Source of the DNA: Solirubrobacterales bacterium
Lineage (GTDB): Bacteria > Actinomycetota > Thermoleophilia > Solirubrobacterales > 70-9
Direction: 5' to 3'
Assembly: GCA_009379895.1 (NCBI GenBank)
Contig: WHSW01000001.1
Span: 15,064 to 76,739, forward strand
DNA: 61,676 nt
The notes under the pieces are model-generated. The model saw only the letters and a list, made by a program, of their open reading frames with translations. It searched no databases and was not told the origin of the DNA. Positions 1 through 8,380 of the stretch are shown here, piece by piece. The number at the start of each line of letters is the position of its first letter. Positions within the stretch are counted from its first letter, which is position 1. Position numbers and translations under genes: made by a program.

Positions 1-135
1 ATCGTCGTAGCCGGGCGGCACGTAGACCCAGAGCGGGCGCTCGCGGGGATCGCCGAGCGCGTTCTCGCGCAGCGCCTCGCTCTCGAGCACGAGCTCGTCG
101 AAGCGGCCGGCCGGCTGATCGCCCCAGGGACGCAC
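1..135 (-). CDS. Putative esterase, N-terminal fragment (runs off the window)
   Basis: Only the first 45 codons are present. The reverse strand reads from a GTG at 135 (MRPWGDQPAGRFDEL...) and ends at the window edge with the phrase YVPPGYDD. That phrase is typical of the opening beta-strands of the esterase D/enterochelin-esterase (putative esterase) alpha/beta-hydrolase family, where the 'PPGY' loop precedes the oxyanion strand. A TAGGGT box (148-143) lies 7 bases upstream of the GTG without a Shine-Dalgarno sequence, so leaderless expression is likely. An in-frame GTG a few codons upstream is an alternative start. The catalytic residues lie outside the window, so the family call rests on one motif. 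Confidence 0.55.
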   Translation of the reverse strand, partial: MRPWGDQPAGRFDELVLESEALRENALGDPRERPLWVYVPPGYDD

Positions 136-220
136 GCCGACGACCCTACAGCGGCGCACCACCGGCTACGCGTACGAGCACCGGCAAGTCCGAGCCCGCC
201 GGCCCGGGCGATCTCCTCCC

Positions 221-1735
221 TCAGGCGGCCTCCGGGTAGGGCGTCTCGCCCGTCACCAGCTCGGGCCGGTCGTCTTCGGGCTCGGCGACCGCCGCCTCCG
301 GGCGCAGCACCGCCACGGCCACCGCGATCGCCGCGAGCACCAGGCCGGCCCCGATCAGGAAGGCGAGCTGATAGCCGCCGGTCAGCGAGGTCGCCGGCGA
401 GTCGCCCGTGGCGAGCAGGGTGTCGGTGCGCGTCGTCGCCAGCGTGGCGAGGGCCGCAAGCCCGAGCGCGCCGCCGACCTGGAGGCTGGTGTTGACCAGT
501 CCCGAGGCGAGGCCCGAGTCGCTCCGGGTGGCGCCCGACATCGCCAGCGTGGCCAGCGACGGGAACGAGAGCCCGGCCCCGACGCCGAACAGGACCATGG
601 TCGGCAGCAGGTCGGTCACGTAGGCGGCGTCGACCGGCGCCCTGGCGATCCACAGCAGCCCGAGGGCGACCAGGATGAGCCCCGGAATCAGCGTCGCACG
701 AGCGCCGAAGCGGGCGTTGAGCCGCGCCGAGAAGCCCAGCGAGAGGACCCCGATCAGCACCGCGACCGGCAGGAACGCGAGCCCGATCTCGAGCGCGCCG
801 TAGCCGAGCACCCGCTCGAGGTAGAGGCTGCCGAGGAAGAACATCCCGAACAGCCCGGCGACCATCAGCATCTGGATCAGGTTGGCGCCCGAGACGTTGC
901 GCGAGCGGAAGATCCGCAGCGGGATGAGGGGGTTGGCGGTGCGCGCCTCACGGACCAGGAACGCGGCCCCGAGCGCGATCGCCCCGGCGCCGAACCCGAG
1001 CGTGTGAGCCGATCCCCAGCCGTAGTTGACGGTCTCGACGATCGTGTAGACGAGGAGCATCAACGATCCGGTGACGAGCGCGGCGCCGAGCACGTCCGCC
1101 CCCTTTCCGAAGCCGATCCCCCGGTCGCGGTCGATCAGCCGCAGCGCGAGGATCGCGGTCGCGAGGCCGATCGGCAGGTTGACGAAGAAGATCCAGTGCC
1201 AGTTGATCGCCTCGGTCAGCACGCCGCCGGCGAGCAGTCCCATCGACGCCCCGGCGGCGGCGACGAAGCTGTAGATGCCGATCGCCTTCGCCTGCTCTCG
1301 AGGCTCGGGGAACATGGTGACGATCATCCCGAGGATCACCGCCGAGGTGAGCGCGCCGCCGATGCCCTGGGCGAACCGCGCCGCGATCAGCATCTCCTGG
1401 CTCTGAGCGACGCCGGCGAGCAACGAGGAGCCGGTAAAGACGGCGAGGCCGACCAGGAAGACCCCGCGGCGGCTGATCAGGTCGCCGAGCCGGCCGGCGA
1501 GCAGCAGCAGCCCGCCGAACGGGATCAGGTATGCGTTGACGACCCAGGCCAGGCTCGACTGCGAGAAGCCGAGATCGTCCTGAATCGACGGGAGCGCGAC
1601 GTTGACGATCGTCGAGTCGAGGATGATCATCAGCATCCCGACGCAGAGCACGTAGAGCGCGATCCAACGCGATCGCTCGCTCCCGCCCGCGTCCACCGTC
1701 GGGCCCGTGCCGATCGCTGCGGTGTTCTCGCTCAC
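221..1735 (-). CDS. MFS drug:proton antiporter, DHA2 (14-TM) family
   Basis: A 504-residue integral membrane protein, the usual length for 14-helix DHA2 exporters (EmrB/QacA type) that expel lipophilic drugs against the proton gradient. The first helix ends in the family signature DSTIVNVALP (residues 40-49), followed by motif A, GRLGDLISRRG (81-91). About fourteen hydrophobic stretches follow. The start is placed at GTG 1735 because GGGAGG lies just upstream; the open frame extends another 32 codons but that part is basic and non-conserved. The gene is downstream of and in line with a marR gene, and its promoter region carries a sequence resembling one in front of marR, so it is probably the repressed target. 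The substrate cannot be read from the sequence. Confidence 0.9.
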   Translation of the reverse strand: MSENTAAIGTGPTVDAGGSERSRWIALYVLCVGMLMIILDSTIVNVALPSIQDDLGFSQSSLAWVVNAYLIPFGGLLLLAGRLGDLISRRGVFLVGLAVFTGSSLLAGVAQSQEMLIAARFAQGIGGALTSAVILGMIVTMFPEPREQAKAIGIYSFVAAAGASMGLLAGGVLTEAINWHWIFFVNLPIGLATAILALRLIDRDRGIGFGKGADVLGAALVTGSLMLLVYTIVETVNYGWGSAHTLGFGAGAIALGAAFLVREARTANPLIPLRIFRSRNVSGANLIQMLMVAGLFGMFFLGSLYLERVLGYGALEIGLAFLPVAVLIGVLSLGFSARLNARFGARATLIPGLILVALGLLWIARAPVDAAYVTDLLPTMVLFGVGAGLSFPSLATLAMSGATRSDSGLASGLVNTSLQVGGALGLAALATLATTRTDTLLATGDSPATSLTGGYQLAFLIGAGLVLAAIAVAVAVLRPEAAVAEPEDDRPELVTGETPYPEAA

Positions 1736-1780
1736 TGGTTCCTCCCGGACTCGATCTCGATCACGGGTGGAACCGTAGCA

Positions 1781-1793
1781 GATCGTCTTGTAC
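1781..1793. promoter_or_regulatory. Candidate MarR operator upstream of the exporter
   Basis: On the reverse strand this reads GTACAAGACGATC, matching the ATACGAGACGATC found upstream of marR (2421-2433) at 11 of 13 positions. A second TTGTAC follows at once (about 1802-1807), giving a half-direct-repeat layout. Such AT-containing words are scarce in this GC-rich DNA. Assignment to MarR is inference from position. Confidence 0.45.
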
Positions 1794-1861
1794 GGGATGA
1801 TCTTGTACGAACGTACTGTGACGACCCGCACGGAGCGGCGAGCGCGCGCGTGTGTCTCGGA

Positions 1862-2377
1862 TCAGGCCGCTCTGGGCTCGCGCCGCCGCAGCGGCGGGCT
1901 GCACTCGACCTGCTCGGCGAGCCGGCCCCGGACCAGCGTCCCGAGGGCATCGAGGAGGGCGTCGCGCTCACGCGCCGGGAGCGTTGCCAGGACGTCATCC
2001 TGCACGCGGTCGATCAGCCGCCTGCCGTCGTCGACCACACTCTCGCCGGCCTTGGTGACGGCGATCACTCGGGCGCGCCGATCCGTCTTCGACGGGCGGC
2101 GCTTCGCGAGCCCGTCGCGCTCGAGCTCGTCGATCGTGACCACCATGGTGGTCTTGTCGAGCCCGAGGATCTCGACCAGCTCGGTCTGGGTGTGCTCGCC
2201 GTTGAGCGCGGCGGCGAGCACGTGGTAGCCGCGCGCCGAGACGCCGAGCGGCGCGAAGGCCGCCCGCACCTCGCTGGCAAGGGCGTAGTGCGCCTGGGCG
2301 AGCAGCCAGCTCAGGTTTCCGGCCAGGCAGTCCGGGCCATCGGCCGCTGCCGGAGGGCTTTTCTCGGGGGCGCTCAT
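1862..2377 (-). CDS. MarR-family transcriptional regulator
   Basis: A 171-residue winged-helix repressor. The DNA-binding part is visible as TQTELVEILGLDKTTMVVTID (helix-turn-helix) followed by LERDGLAKRRPSKTDRRARV, the wing with the D-R-R-A/R signature that MarR proteins share. Flanking helices provide the dimer interface. The start chosen is ATG 2377 (MSAPEKSPPA); longer readings run into a non-conserved basic stretch. Transcription runs toward the DHA2 exporter 126 bases downstream. MarR proteins usually repress themselves and a neighbouring exporter and are released by small phenolic or drug-like ligands, and the shared operator-like sequence fits that. Confidence 0.88.
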   Translation of the reverse strand: MSAPEKSPPAAADGPDCLAGNLSWLLAQAHYALASEVRAAFAPLGVSARGYHVLAAALNGEHTQTELVEILGLDKTTMVVTIDELERDGLAKRRPSKTDRRARVIAVTKAGESVVDDGRRLIDRVQDDVLATLPARERDALLDALGTLVRGRLAEQVECSPPLRRREPRAA

Positions 2378-2420
2378 GCGACAGATGCTACCAGCGATAG
2401 GTTGGTCCCAATACGATCTC

Positions 2421-2433
2421 ATACGAGACGATC
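2421..2433. promoter_or_regulatory. Candidate MarR operator upstream of marR
   Basis: ATACGAGACGATC lies 44 bases upstream of the marR start. A related word, ATACGATCTC, precedes it directly (2411-2420). It matches the word in the exporter promoter at 11 of 13 positions and probably mediates autoregulation. Confidence 0.45.
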
Positions 2434-2496
2434 GCCCCCGACCGATCGCCCGCCGGAGCCGTCCCGAGGTGTCAGCCACGGCGGCGGCCACGGCGA

Positions 2497-2502
2497 TAGG
2501 GT
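2497..2502 (+). promoter_or_regulatory. TAGGGT -10 box of a leaderless promoter
   Basis: TAGGGT is followed after exactly 6 bases by the GTG of the flavoprotein gene, with no Shine-Dalgarno sequence. This spacing places the transcript 5' end at or next to the start codon. The same layout recurs many times in the window. Confidence 0.6.
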
Positions 2503-2508
2503 CCGAGC

Positions 2509-3657
2509 GTGGGACGGCCCACGCCCCGGAGCGAGGACGTCGTCATCGCCGGCGCCGGCGCGGCGGGCCTCTCGGTGGCGGCGATGCTCGAGCGGCGCGG
2601 CATCCGGCCCCTGATGCTCGAGCGTGAGGCGGAGCTCGCTCGTCCCTGGGAGCGCCGCTACGAGAGCCTGCGACTCAACACGCCGCGCCCGCTCTCGACG
2701 ATGCCCGGCTACCGCATGCCGCGCCGCTACGGCCGATGGCCGACGAGGGGGGACATGGTCGAGTACCTGCGCGATTACCCGCGCCGGGTGGGTCTGCGCG
2801 TCGAACCGCAGACCGAGGTCACCGGCCTCGAGCGCGACGAGCTCGGCTGGAGGGTGCGCAGCTCGCGCGGTGAGCTGCGGTCGCGCTGCGTGGTCGTCGC
2901 AACCGGCCACGACCACGACCCGCGGACACCCGAATGGCCCGGGCGGGAGACGTACGGCGGCGAGCTGATCCACTCCTCGGCCTACCGCGAGCCGTCCTCG
3001 TTTCGCGGGCGCGACGTGCTCGTCGTCTCGGCCCGCAACAGCGGTTCCGAGATCGCCCTGGAGCTCTGCCGGTCGGGCGCCGCGCGGGTCCGCGTCTCGA
3101 TGCGAACACCGCCGAACGTCGTCCCCCGCGAGTGGGTCGGGGTGCCGCTCATGTACACGGGGCTGCCCATCGATCCGCTGCCCGACCGGGTCGGGGACGA
3201 GGCGGTCTGGGCCGTCCAGCGCCTGATCTACGGCGACCTCGCGCGCTGGGGGCTGCCCCGGTCACCCGTCGGGGTCCAGACCGACGCGCGCAGGCGTCAC
3301 AAGTCGACCCTGATCGATGCGGGATTCGTCGCCGCGCTGAAGGCGGGGGAGCTGGAGCTGGTCGCGGCGGTGCAGTCGTTCGACCGCCGCGAGGTGGTGC
3401 TCGCCGATGGCGCTCGGATCGATCCCGACGTGGTGATCGCCGCGACCGGCTATCGCGGCGGCCTCGAGCCGCTGGTCGGGCACCTGGGCGTGCTCGACGC
3501 GCGAGGGTGGCCCGACCTGCCGCGCGGGGGAGAGCATCCCGCCGCGGCGGGCCTCTACTTCAGCGGCTACTGGGCCTCGATGATCGGGCAGCTCGCCCAC
3601 ATGCGCCGTGACTCGCGCCGCATCGCGCGAGGGATCGCGCGGCGGCTGCGCCGATGA
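2509..3657 (+). CDS. FAD-dependent NAD(P)-binding monooxygenase-like oxidoreductase
   Basis: A 382-residue flavoprotein of the flavin-containing monooxygenase/YUCCA-like group. The FAD dinucleotide fold opens with GAGAAG (15-20), followed by the ribose-binding acid (LERE, near 37-40). The ATG motif VVVATGH is near 130 and VVIAATGY near the C-terminus. The second Rossmann motif is degenerate: VSARNSGSE (173-181) replaces the usual G-x-G-N-S-G-x-E, which might weaken NADPH binding. These enzymes oxygenate small organic substrates on N, S or carbonyl carbon; the substrate is unknown. The start is GTG 2509, preceded by a leaderless TAGGGT box. The stop overlaps the next gene's ATG by four bases, so the two are co-translated. 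Confidence 0.82.
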   Translation: MGRPTPRSEDVVIAGAGAAGLSVAAMLERRGIRPLMLEREAELARPWERRYESLRLNTPRPLSTMPGYRMPRRYGRWPTRGDMVEYLRDYPRRVGLRVEPQTEVTGLERDELGWRVRSSRGELRSRCVVVATGHDHDPRTPEWPGRETYGGELIHSSAYREPSSFRGRDVLVVSARNSGSEIALELCRSGAARVRVSMRTPPNVVPREWVGVPLMYTGLPIDPLPDRVGDEAVWAVQRLIYGDLARWGLPRSPVGVQTDARRRHKSTLIDAGFVAALKAGELELVAAVQSFDRREVVLADGARIDPDVVIAATGYRGGLEPLVGHLGVLDARGWPDLPRGGEHPAAAGLYFSGYWASMIGQLAHMRRDSRRIARGIARRLRR

Positions 3658-4055
3658 GTTTCGCGGCCGGCGGCGGTCACAGCACACAGAGCATGGCGCC
3701 GGCCCTCACCAATCCCGTCGTCCACCTCGAGCTGCAGACTCAGAATCTGCCGCGCGCGTGCGGCTTCTACACACGGCTGTTCGGCTGGCGCGCGGATCGG
3801 ATCGAGGTCCCCGCCGGGTCCTACCAGGCGCTGGAGCTCGGCGATCGGGTCGAGGGCGGCGTGGTCGAGCACGAGAGGGACCGCGCCCTCTGGCTTCCCT
3901 ACGTGGAGGTCGCCGAGATCGCCGAGGCGACGCAGCGCGCCCGCCTGCTCGGGGCCTCGGTGTGCCTCGAGCCCCGCGAGGGCCCCGCGGGTTGGCGCAG
4001 TGTCGTCGCCACGCCCGCCGGCGCCGAGATCGGGCTCTGGCAGGCGAAGCACTGA
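3654..4055 (+). CDS. VOC (glyoxalase/bleomycin-resistance fold) protein
   Basis: A 133-residue single-domain vicinal-oxygen-chelate protein. It shows the typical beta-alpha-beta-beta-beta order: PVVHLELQTQNLPRACGFYT RLFGW, then a loop, then VSVATPAGAEIGLWQ at the end. A metal-ligand-like His is in 'VHLEL' and a Glu in 'AEIGLW'. Single VOC domains of this size act as dimeric lyases, dioxygenases or resistance proteins, and the sequence does not say which. The ATG overlaps the stop of the upstream flavoprotein (ATGA), so the two form an operon and may act on the same substrate. Confidence 0.75.
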   Translation: MSFAAGGGHSTQSMAPALTNPVVHLELQTQNLPRACGFYTRLFGWRADRIEVPAGSYQALELGDRVEGGVVEHERDRALWLPYVEVAEIAEATQRARLLGASVCLEPREGPAGWRSVVATPAGAEIGLWQAKH

Positions 4056-4072
4056 CCCTGCCCGGCGGCCGG

Positions 4073-4078
4073 TAGGGT
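4073..4078 (+). promoter_or_regulatory. TAGGGT -10 box placed for a leaderless ATC start
   Basis: TAGGGT is followed after 6 bases by ATC at 4085, the same spacing used with ATG/GTG elsewhere in the window. The TAG of the box is itself an in-frame stop for the downstream decarboxylase, so translation must begin after it. Confidence 0.5.
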
Positions 4079-4084
4079 CGGCGG

Positions 4085-5485
4085 ATCGACGAGCGCTATC
4101 GAGTCCTCGACACCGCCGCCGGCCTCGCCCACGAGTTCCTCGACGGCCTGCCCTCACGCCCGGTCGGCTCGGGCGCGGACGTCGAGGAGCTGCGCTCGCG
4201 GCTGGCCCGGCCGCTGGGCGAGGAGGGCGAGGACGCGGGGCTGGTGATCGAGGAGCTCGCGCGCGACGTCGAGCCCGGCCTGATCGCCTCGGCCGGGCCG
4301 CGCTACTTCGGCTTCGTGATCGGCGGGGCGCTGCCGGTGGCGGTCGCCGCCGACTGGTTGACCTCGGCCTGGGATCAGAACGGCGGTGGTTACACGGCGG
4401 CCCCCTCGCTGTCGGTCGCCGAGGAGGTCGCCGCCGGCTGGGTGCGCGAGCTGCTCGGCCTGCCGGCGGGCTGCGGGGTCGGCTTCGTGACCGGGTGCCA
4501 GATGGCGCACTTCACCTGCCTGGCGGCGGCCCGCCACGCGGTGCTGCGCGACGTCGGCTGGGATGTGGAGGCGCGGGGTCTGCAGGGCGCGCCGGAGGTG
4601 CGCGTGATCGCGGGCGCGCAGGCCCACGTGACGGTCGGGGTCGCGTGCCGCATGCTCGGGCTCGGCGCCGAGCGGATCCGCGCGGTGGCCGCCGACGATC
4701 AGGGACGCATGCTGCCGGTCGAGCTCGTCGCCGAGCTCGACCGGTCCGACGGCCCAACGATCGTCTGTGCTCAGGCGGGCGAGCTGAACACGGGAGCGTT
4801 CGACCCGCTCGCCGAGATCGTCGACGCCTGTCGGGCGCACGGCGCCTGGTGTCACGTCGACGGCGCTTTCGGTCTCTGGGCGGCCGTCAGCCCGACCCGC
4901 CGCCGGTTGATCGAGGGCTTCGAGCGAGCGGACTCGTGGGCGACCGACGGGCACAAGTGGCTCAACGTCCCGTACGACTGCGGGATCGCCGCGGTGGCCG
5001 ATCGCTCAGTGCAGCGCGCCGCGATGACCTCGACGTCGGTCTACATCCCGGCACACGACGACGGCATCCCGTGGGGGTTCGACTGGACGCCGGAGTTCTC
5101 GCGCCGCGCGCGCGGCGTCCCGCTCTACGCCGCCCTGCGCTTTCTCGGCCGCGCCGGCCTCGCCGAGATGGTCGACCGCTGTTGCGAGCTCGCGGAGCGG
5201 ATGGCGACCCGCCTCGCGCGGGCCGACGGGGTCGAGGTCGTAAACGACGTCGTCCTCAATCAGGTCCTGGTCCGGTTCGCCGACGACGACGAGGCCACCG
5301 ACGCGGTGATCGAGCGCGTGCAGCGAGACGGCACCTGCTGGCTCGCGGGCAGCACGTTCGGCGGCCGGGCGGTGATGCGGGTCTCGGTCGTCGGCTGGCA
5401 GACGACGGCGGATGACGTCGACCGATCGGCCGCGGCGATCCTGGAGGCGGCTCGAGCGCAGGCGGCGGCGCCGTCGGGGCGCTGA
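4085..5485 (+). CDS. PLP-dependent group II amino-acid decarboxylase-like protein (probable ATC start)
   Basis: About 466 residues of the aromatic-L-amino-acid/glutamate decarboxylase family (fold type I PLP enzymes). The internal aldimine lysine is in TDGHKWLN (about residue 291) and the substrate-pocket Asp in HVDGAFG. Family-typical N-terminal sequence (AHEFLDGLPSRPVG) is encoded upstream of the first RTG codon at 4244, with an in-frame stop at 4073-4075 and no ATG/GTG/TTG between. The best start is ATC 4085, six bases after a TAGGGT box; a CTG is possible. Known members remove the carboxyl group from aromatic or acidic amino acids, but some relatives are aldehyde synthases, so the exact substrate is open. 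The 3' end lies in a short tandem duplication. Confidence 0.8.
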   Translation: MDERYRVLDTAAGLAHEFLDGLPSRPVGSGADVEELRSRLARPLGEEGEDAGLVIEELARDVEPGLIASAGPRYFGFVIGGALPVAVAADWLTSAWDQNGGGYTAAPSLSVAEEVAAGWVRELLGLPAGCGVGFVTGCQMAHFTCLAAARHAVLRDVGWDVEARGLQGAPEVRVIAGAQAHVTVGVACRMLGLGAERIRAVAADDQGRMLPVELVAELDRSDGPTIVCAQAGELNTGAFDPLAEIVDACRAHGAWCHVDGAFGLWAAVSPTRRRLIEGFERADSWATDGHKWLNVPYDCGIAAVADRSVQRAAMTSTSVYIPAHDDGIPWGFDWTPEFSRRARGVPLYAALRFLGRAGLAEMVDRCCELAERMATRLARADGVEVVNDVVLNQVLVRFADDDEATDAVIERVQRDGTCWLAGSTFGGRAVMRVSVVGWQTTADDVDRSAAAILEAARAQAAAPSGR

Positions 5486-5539
5486 CGCTCCCGGAGGTGG
5501 CTCGAGCGCAGGCGGCTGCCCTTCGGGGCGCTGACGCTC
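5443..5539. repeat. Imperfect tandem duplication (48 + 47 bp) over the decarboxylase stop
   Basis: Unit 1 (5443-5490) contains the last codons and TGA of the decarboxylase. Unit 2 (5493-5539) repeats it with a few substitutions and a one-base length change, including CTCGAGCGCAGGCGGC and GGGGCGCTGACGCTC. The second copy is non-coding and lies in front of the acetyltransferase. It looks like a recent local slippage or duplication event. Confidence 0.8.
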
Positions 5540-5601
5540 GCGGATCGGGTCGCCGGTTCGCGCCGCCGGGCCCGGCGCGACTTCGATTAGATCCCGGCCC
5601 G

Positions 5602-6165
5602 GTGTTTCGCCCCAGCTACCCGATCGAGACCGAGCGCCTGTCGCTGCGCCCGTTCGAGCCCGGCGACTTCGATGCCGTCTACGCGATCCACTCGCGCGCC
5701 GACGTCGCCCGCTACCTGCCCTGGCGGCCGCGCGACGCCGACGGGGTGCGCGGCGCCCTCGAGCAGAAGCTGACTCGAGCCGAGCTGATCGCCGAGGGCG
5801 ACGCGCTCAACCTGGCGGCGGTCCTGCGCGCCGACGGAGCGCTGGTCGGCGACTGCACCCTGTTCTGGCTCAGCCGCGAGCACCGCCGGGGCGAGGTCGG
5901 CTTCATCTTCCACCCCGACCACCACGGCAAGGGACTGGCGCGGGAGGCCGCGGAGGCGATGCTGCGGGTCGGGTTCGAGGGATTGGGCCTGCACCGGATC
6001 ATCGGGCGCCTCGACGCTCGCAACTCGGCCTCGGCACGAGTGCTCGAACGGCTCGGGATGCGCCGCGAGGCGCACCTGGTCGAAAACGAGCTGGTCAAGG
6101 GCGAGTGGTGCGACGAGCTCGTCTACGCGCTGCTGCGCGCCGAGTGGGAGAAGTCGAGAGGATAG
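5602..6165 (+). CDS. GNAT-family N-acetyltransferase (RimJ/RimL type)
   Basis: A 187-residue protein beginning ETERLSLRPFEPGDFDAVY, the standard opening of RimJ/RimL-like acetyltransferases. The acetyl-CoA pyrophosphate loop is visible as HHGKGLAREAAEAML (Q/R-x-x-G-x-A pattern), followed by LHRIIGRLDARNSASARVLERLGM, the conserved N-S-x-S-x-x-V-L-E-K-L-G-F-like segment. Such enzymes acetylate protein N-termini, antibiotics or small amines; the target here is unknown. I chose GTG 5602 over a longer reading because the longer part is the second copy of the upstream duplication. A TAGATC box 8 bases before the GTG could give leaderless expression. The methyltransferase follows after 6 bases. Confidence 0.85.
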   Translation: MFRPSYPIETERLSLRPFEPGDFDAVYAIHSRADVARYLPWRPRDADGVRGALEQKLTRAELIAEGDALNLAAVLRADGALVGDCTLFWLSREHRRGEVGFIFHPDHHGKGLAREAAEAMLRVGFEGLGLHRIIGRLDARNSASARVLERLGMRREAHLVENELVKGEWCDELVYALLRAEWEKSRG

Positions 6166-6171
6166 GCGCGA

Positions 6172-7074
6172 GTGGCCGACCGCAACGACCTGGAGTTCAC
6201 CTACTCGCTGATCGATCGCATCTTCCGGCTCAGCCTGGGAGAGCTCGCCGACTTCAGCGGCGCCAAGTACGACGGCGATTTCTCGCTCAGCCTCGAGCAG
6301 GCCCAGCGCCGAAAGCACGACTACGTCGCCGAGCAGATCGGGATCGAGCCCGGCCGGCGGGTGCTCGACCTCGGCTGCGGGTGGGGGCCGCTGCTCGCCT
6401 TCATCCGCGAGCGCGACGCCGACGGGGTCGGCGTCACCCTGTCCTCCGCGCAGGCGGCCGCGTGTCGGCGCCACGGCCTCGACGTGCACATCGCCGACGC
6501 GCGGCGCGTCGATCGCGAGAGCTTCGGCGACTTCGACGCGATCGCCAGCCTCGGCGCCTTCGAGCACTTCTGCTCGCCCGCCGACTACGAGGCCGACCGC
6601 CAGGACGAGGTCTACCGCCGGCTGTTCGAGCGGATCGCCACCGCGATCCCCGTCGACGGGCGCCTCTACCTGCAGACGATGGTCTTCGGGCGCAACATGA
6701 TCCCCTACGAGGAGATCTCGATCGATGCCCCGCGCGACTCCGACGCCTGGTACCTGGCGCTCATGGGCCGCCAGTTCCCCGGCTCCTGGCTGCCGTTCGG
6801 AAAGGAGCAGATCGTCAGCGCGGCCGAGCCGTCCCTGCGACTCGTCTCCGCGGTCAGCGGGCGCCTGGACTACATCGAGACGATCAAGCAGTGGCGCCGG
6901 CGCTTCGCCGAGCCGAGCCTGCGCAAGAGGCTGCTCAAGCTGCGGCTCGTCCCGCGCTGGCTGACCAGCTCGGACTTCCGGCTCGCGTTCACCTCGGGGG
7001 TGAGCGCGAACAGCGTCTGCTTCGAGCGCGAGCTGCTCGACCACTACCGGCTCGTCTTCGAGCGGGCCCGATGA
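6172..7074 (+). CDS. SAM-dependent methyltransferase, cyclopropane-fatty-acid-synthase-like
   Basis: A 300-residue class I methyltransferase. Motif I is VLDLGCGWGPLL (about 63-74), and the context LEQAQRRKHDYVAEQIGIEPG... and GAFEHF resembles cyclopropane-fatty-acyl-phospholipid synthases and mycolic-acid methyltransferases. These methylate or cyclopropanate unsaturated acyl chains, using a bicarbonate-binding pocket. It is shorter than full CFA synthase because it lacks the N-terminal domain. The C-terminal part is unlike the classical enzymes, so the substrate may differ. The start is GTG 6172, six bases after the acetyltransferase stop. A thiolase follows 16 bases downstream, suggesting a lipid-related operon. 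Confidence 0.75.
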   Translation: MADRNDLEFTYSLIDRIFRLSLGELADFSGAKYDGDFSLSLEQAQRRKHDYVAEQIGIEPGRRVLDLGCGWGPLLAFIRERDADGVGVTLSSAQAAACRRHGLDVHIADARRVDRESFGDFDAIASLGAFEHFCSPADYEADRQDEVYRRLFERIATAIPVDGRLYLQTMVFGRNMIPYEEISIDAPRDSDAWYLALMGRQFPGSWLPFGKEQIVSAAEPSLRLVSAVSGRLDYIETIKQWRRRFAEPSLRKRLLKLRLVPRWLTSSDFRLAFTSGVSANSVCFERELLDHYRLVFERAR

Positions 7075-7090
7075 CGGCCGGCGCGCGGAG

Positions 7091-8371
7091 ATGACGGCCG
7101 CCGACGGCACGCTCTCGGAGGCCTGGATCGTCGGCGCGGCGCGCACGCCCGTCGGTCGCCACGGGGGCGCCCTGGCCGCGGTGCGCCCCGACGACCTGGG
7201 CGCGATCGCGCTGCGGGCCCTGCTCGAGCGCACCGGCGTCCCGGCGGTCGAGGTCGAGGACGTCTACCTCGGCTGCGCCAACCAGGCGGGCGAGGACAAC
7301 CGCGACGTGGCGCGGATGTCGCTGCTGTTGGCCGGGCTCCCGGACGAGGTCGCCGGCGCGACGGTCAACCGGCTCTGCGGCTCGGGGCTGGAGGCCGTCG
7401 CGAGCGCCGCGCGCGCCGTGATGGTCGGCGAGGCGGACGTCTACATCGGCGGCGGGGTCGAGTCGATGAGCCGCGCGCCGCTGGCGATGGCCAAGGGCGA
7501 GCGCGGCTTTGCGAGCGGCAACCGCACCGCCTACGACACGACCCTGGGCTGGCGCTTCGTCAACCCGAGGATGGAGGAGCTCGGCCACACCGACCCACTC
7601 GGGATCACCGCCGAGAACCTCGCCGAGGAGCGCTTCGAGCTCTCCGCCGACGCCGGCGCGGCGGAGCGCGCCGCGGCCGCCTACGACATCTCGCGCTCGC
7701 GCCAGGACCGCTTCGCCCTGCACAGCCACCGCAAGGCGGTCGCCGCACAGGATGCCGGGCGCTTCGACGACGAGATCGTGCCCGTCACGGTCAAGGCCCG
7801 AAGGGAAGAGAAGGTCGTCGCGACCGACGAGGGCCCGCGCCGCGACACCTCGCTCGAGCGCCTCGCAAAGCTGCCGCCCGCCTTCAAGCCCGACGGCACG
7901 GTCACCGCCGGCAACTCGAGCCCGCTCAACGACGGCGCCGCGGCCCTGCTGGTGGTCTCCGAGCGCTACGCGCGCGCCCACGGCCTCGAGCCGCTGGCGC
8001 GGATTCGCTCGGTCGCCGTCGCCGGGGTACCGCCGCGGGTGATGGGCATCGGCCCGGTGCCGGCGACCCGCAAGGCGCTCGAGCGCGCCGGGGCGAGCCT
8101 CGACGACGTCGGCCTGGTCGAGCTCAACGAGGCGTTTGCCGCCCAGTCGCTGGCGGTGATCGGTGAATGGGGGATGGACCTCGACGACGACCGCCTGAAT
8201 CCCAACGGCGGCGCGATCGCGCTCGGCCACCCGCTCGGTTGCTCGGGGGCGCGCCTGCTGACCACGCTGGTGCACGAGATGGGGCGGCGACCCGACGTCC
8301 AGCTCGGCCTGGCGACGATGTGCATCGGCGTCGGCCAGGGAATCGCGATGGTGGTCCAGGCGCCGGGCTGA
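7091..8371 (+). CDS. Thiolase (acetyl-CoA C-acyltransferase)
   Basis: A 426-residue thiolase-fold enzyme of usual length. The acyl-accepting cysteine is in RLCGSGLEA (Cys96), the catalytic His in [16 protein letters not shown], and the second cysteine in TMCIGVGQG near the C-terminus, so all three active-site elements are intact. Thiolases either cleave 3-ketoacyl-CoA to acetyl-CoA in beta-oxidation or condense acetyl-CoA in the reverse direction; the PcaF/FadA-like sequence favours degradation. The start ATG 7091 follows GCGGAG. It is the last gene of a run starting with the decarboxylase/acetyltransferase; the gene beyond faces the other way. Confidence 0.9.
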   Translation: MTAADGTLSEAWIVGAARTPVGRHGGALAAVRPDDLGAIALRALLERTGVPAVEVEDVYLGCANQAGEDNRDVARMSLLLAGLPDEVAGATVNRLCGSGLEAVASAARAVMVGEADVYIGGGVESMSRAPLAMAKGERGFASGNRTAYDTTLGWRFVNPRMEELGHTDPLGITAENLAEERFELSADAGAAERAAAAYDISRSRQDRFALHSHRKAVAAQDAGRFDDEIVPVTVKARREEKVVATDEGPRRDTSLERLAKLPPAFKPDGTVTAGNSSPLNDGAAALLVVSERYARAHGLEPLARIRSVAVAGVPPRVMGIGPVPATRKALERAGASLDDVGLVELNEAFAAQSLAVIGEWGMDLDDDRLNPNGGAIALGHPLGCSGARLLTTLVHEMGRRPDVQLGLATMCIGVGQGIAMVVQAPG

Positions 8372-8380
8372 GCCGCGCGA

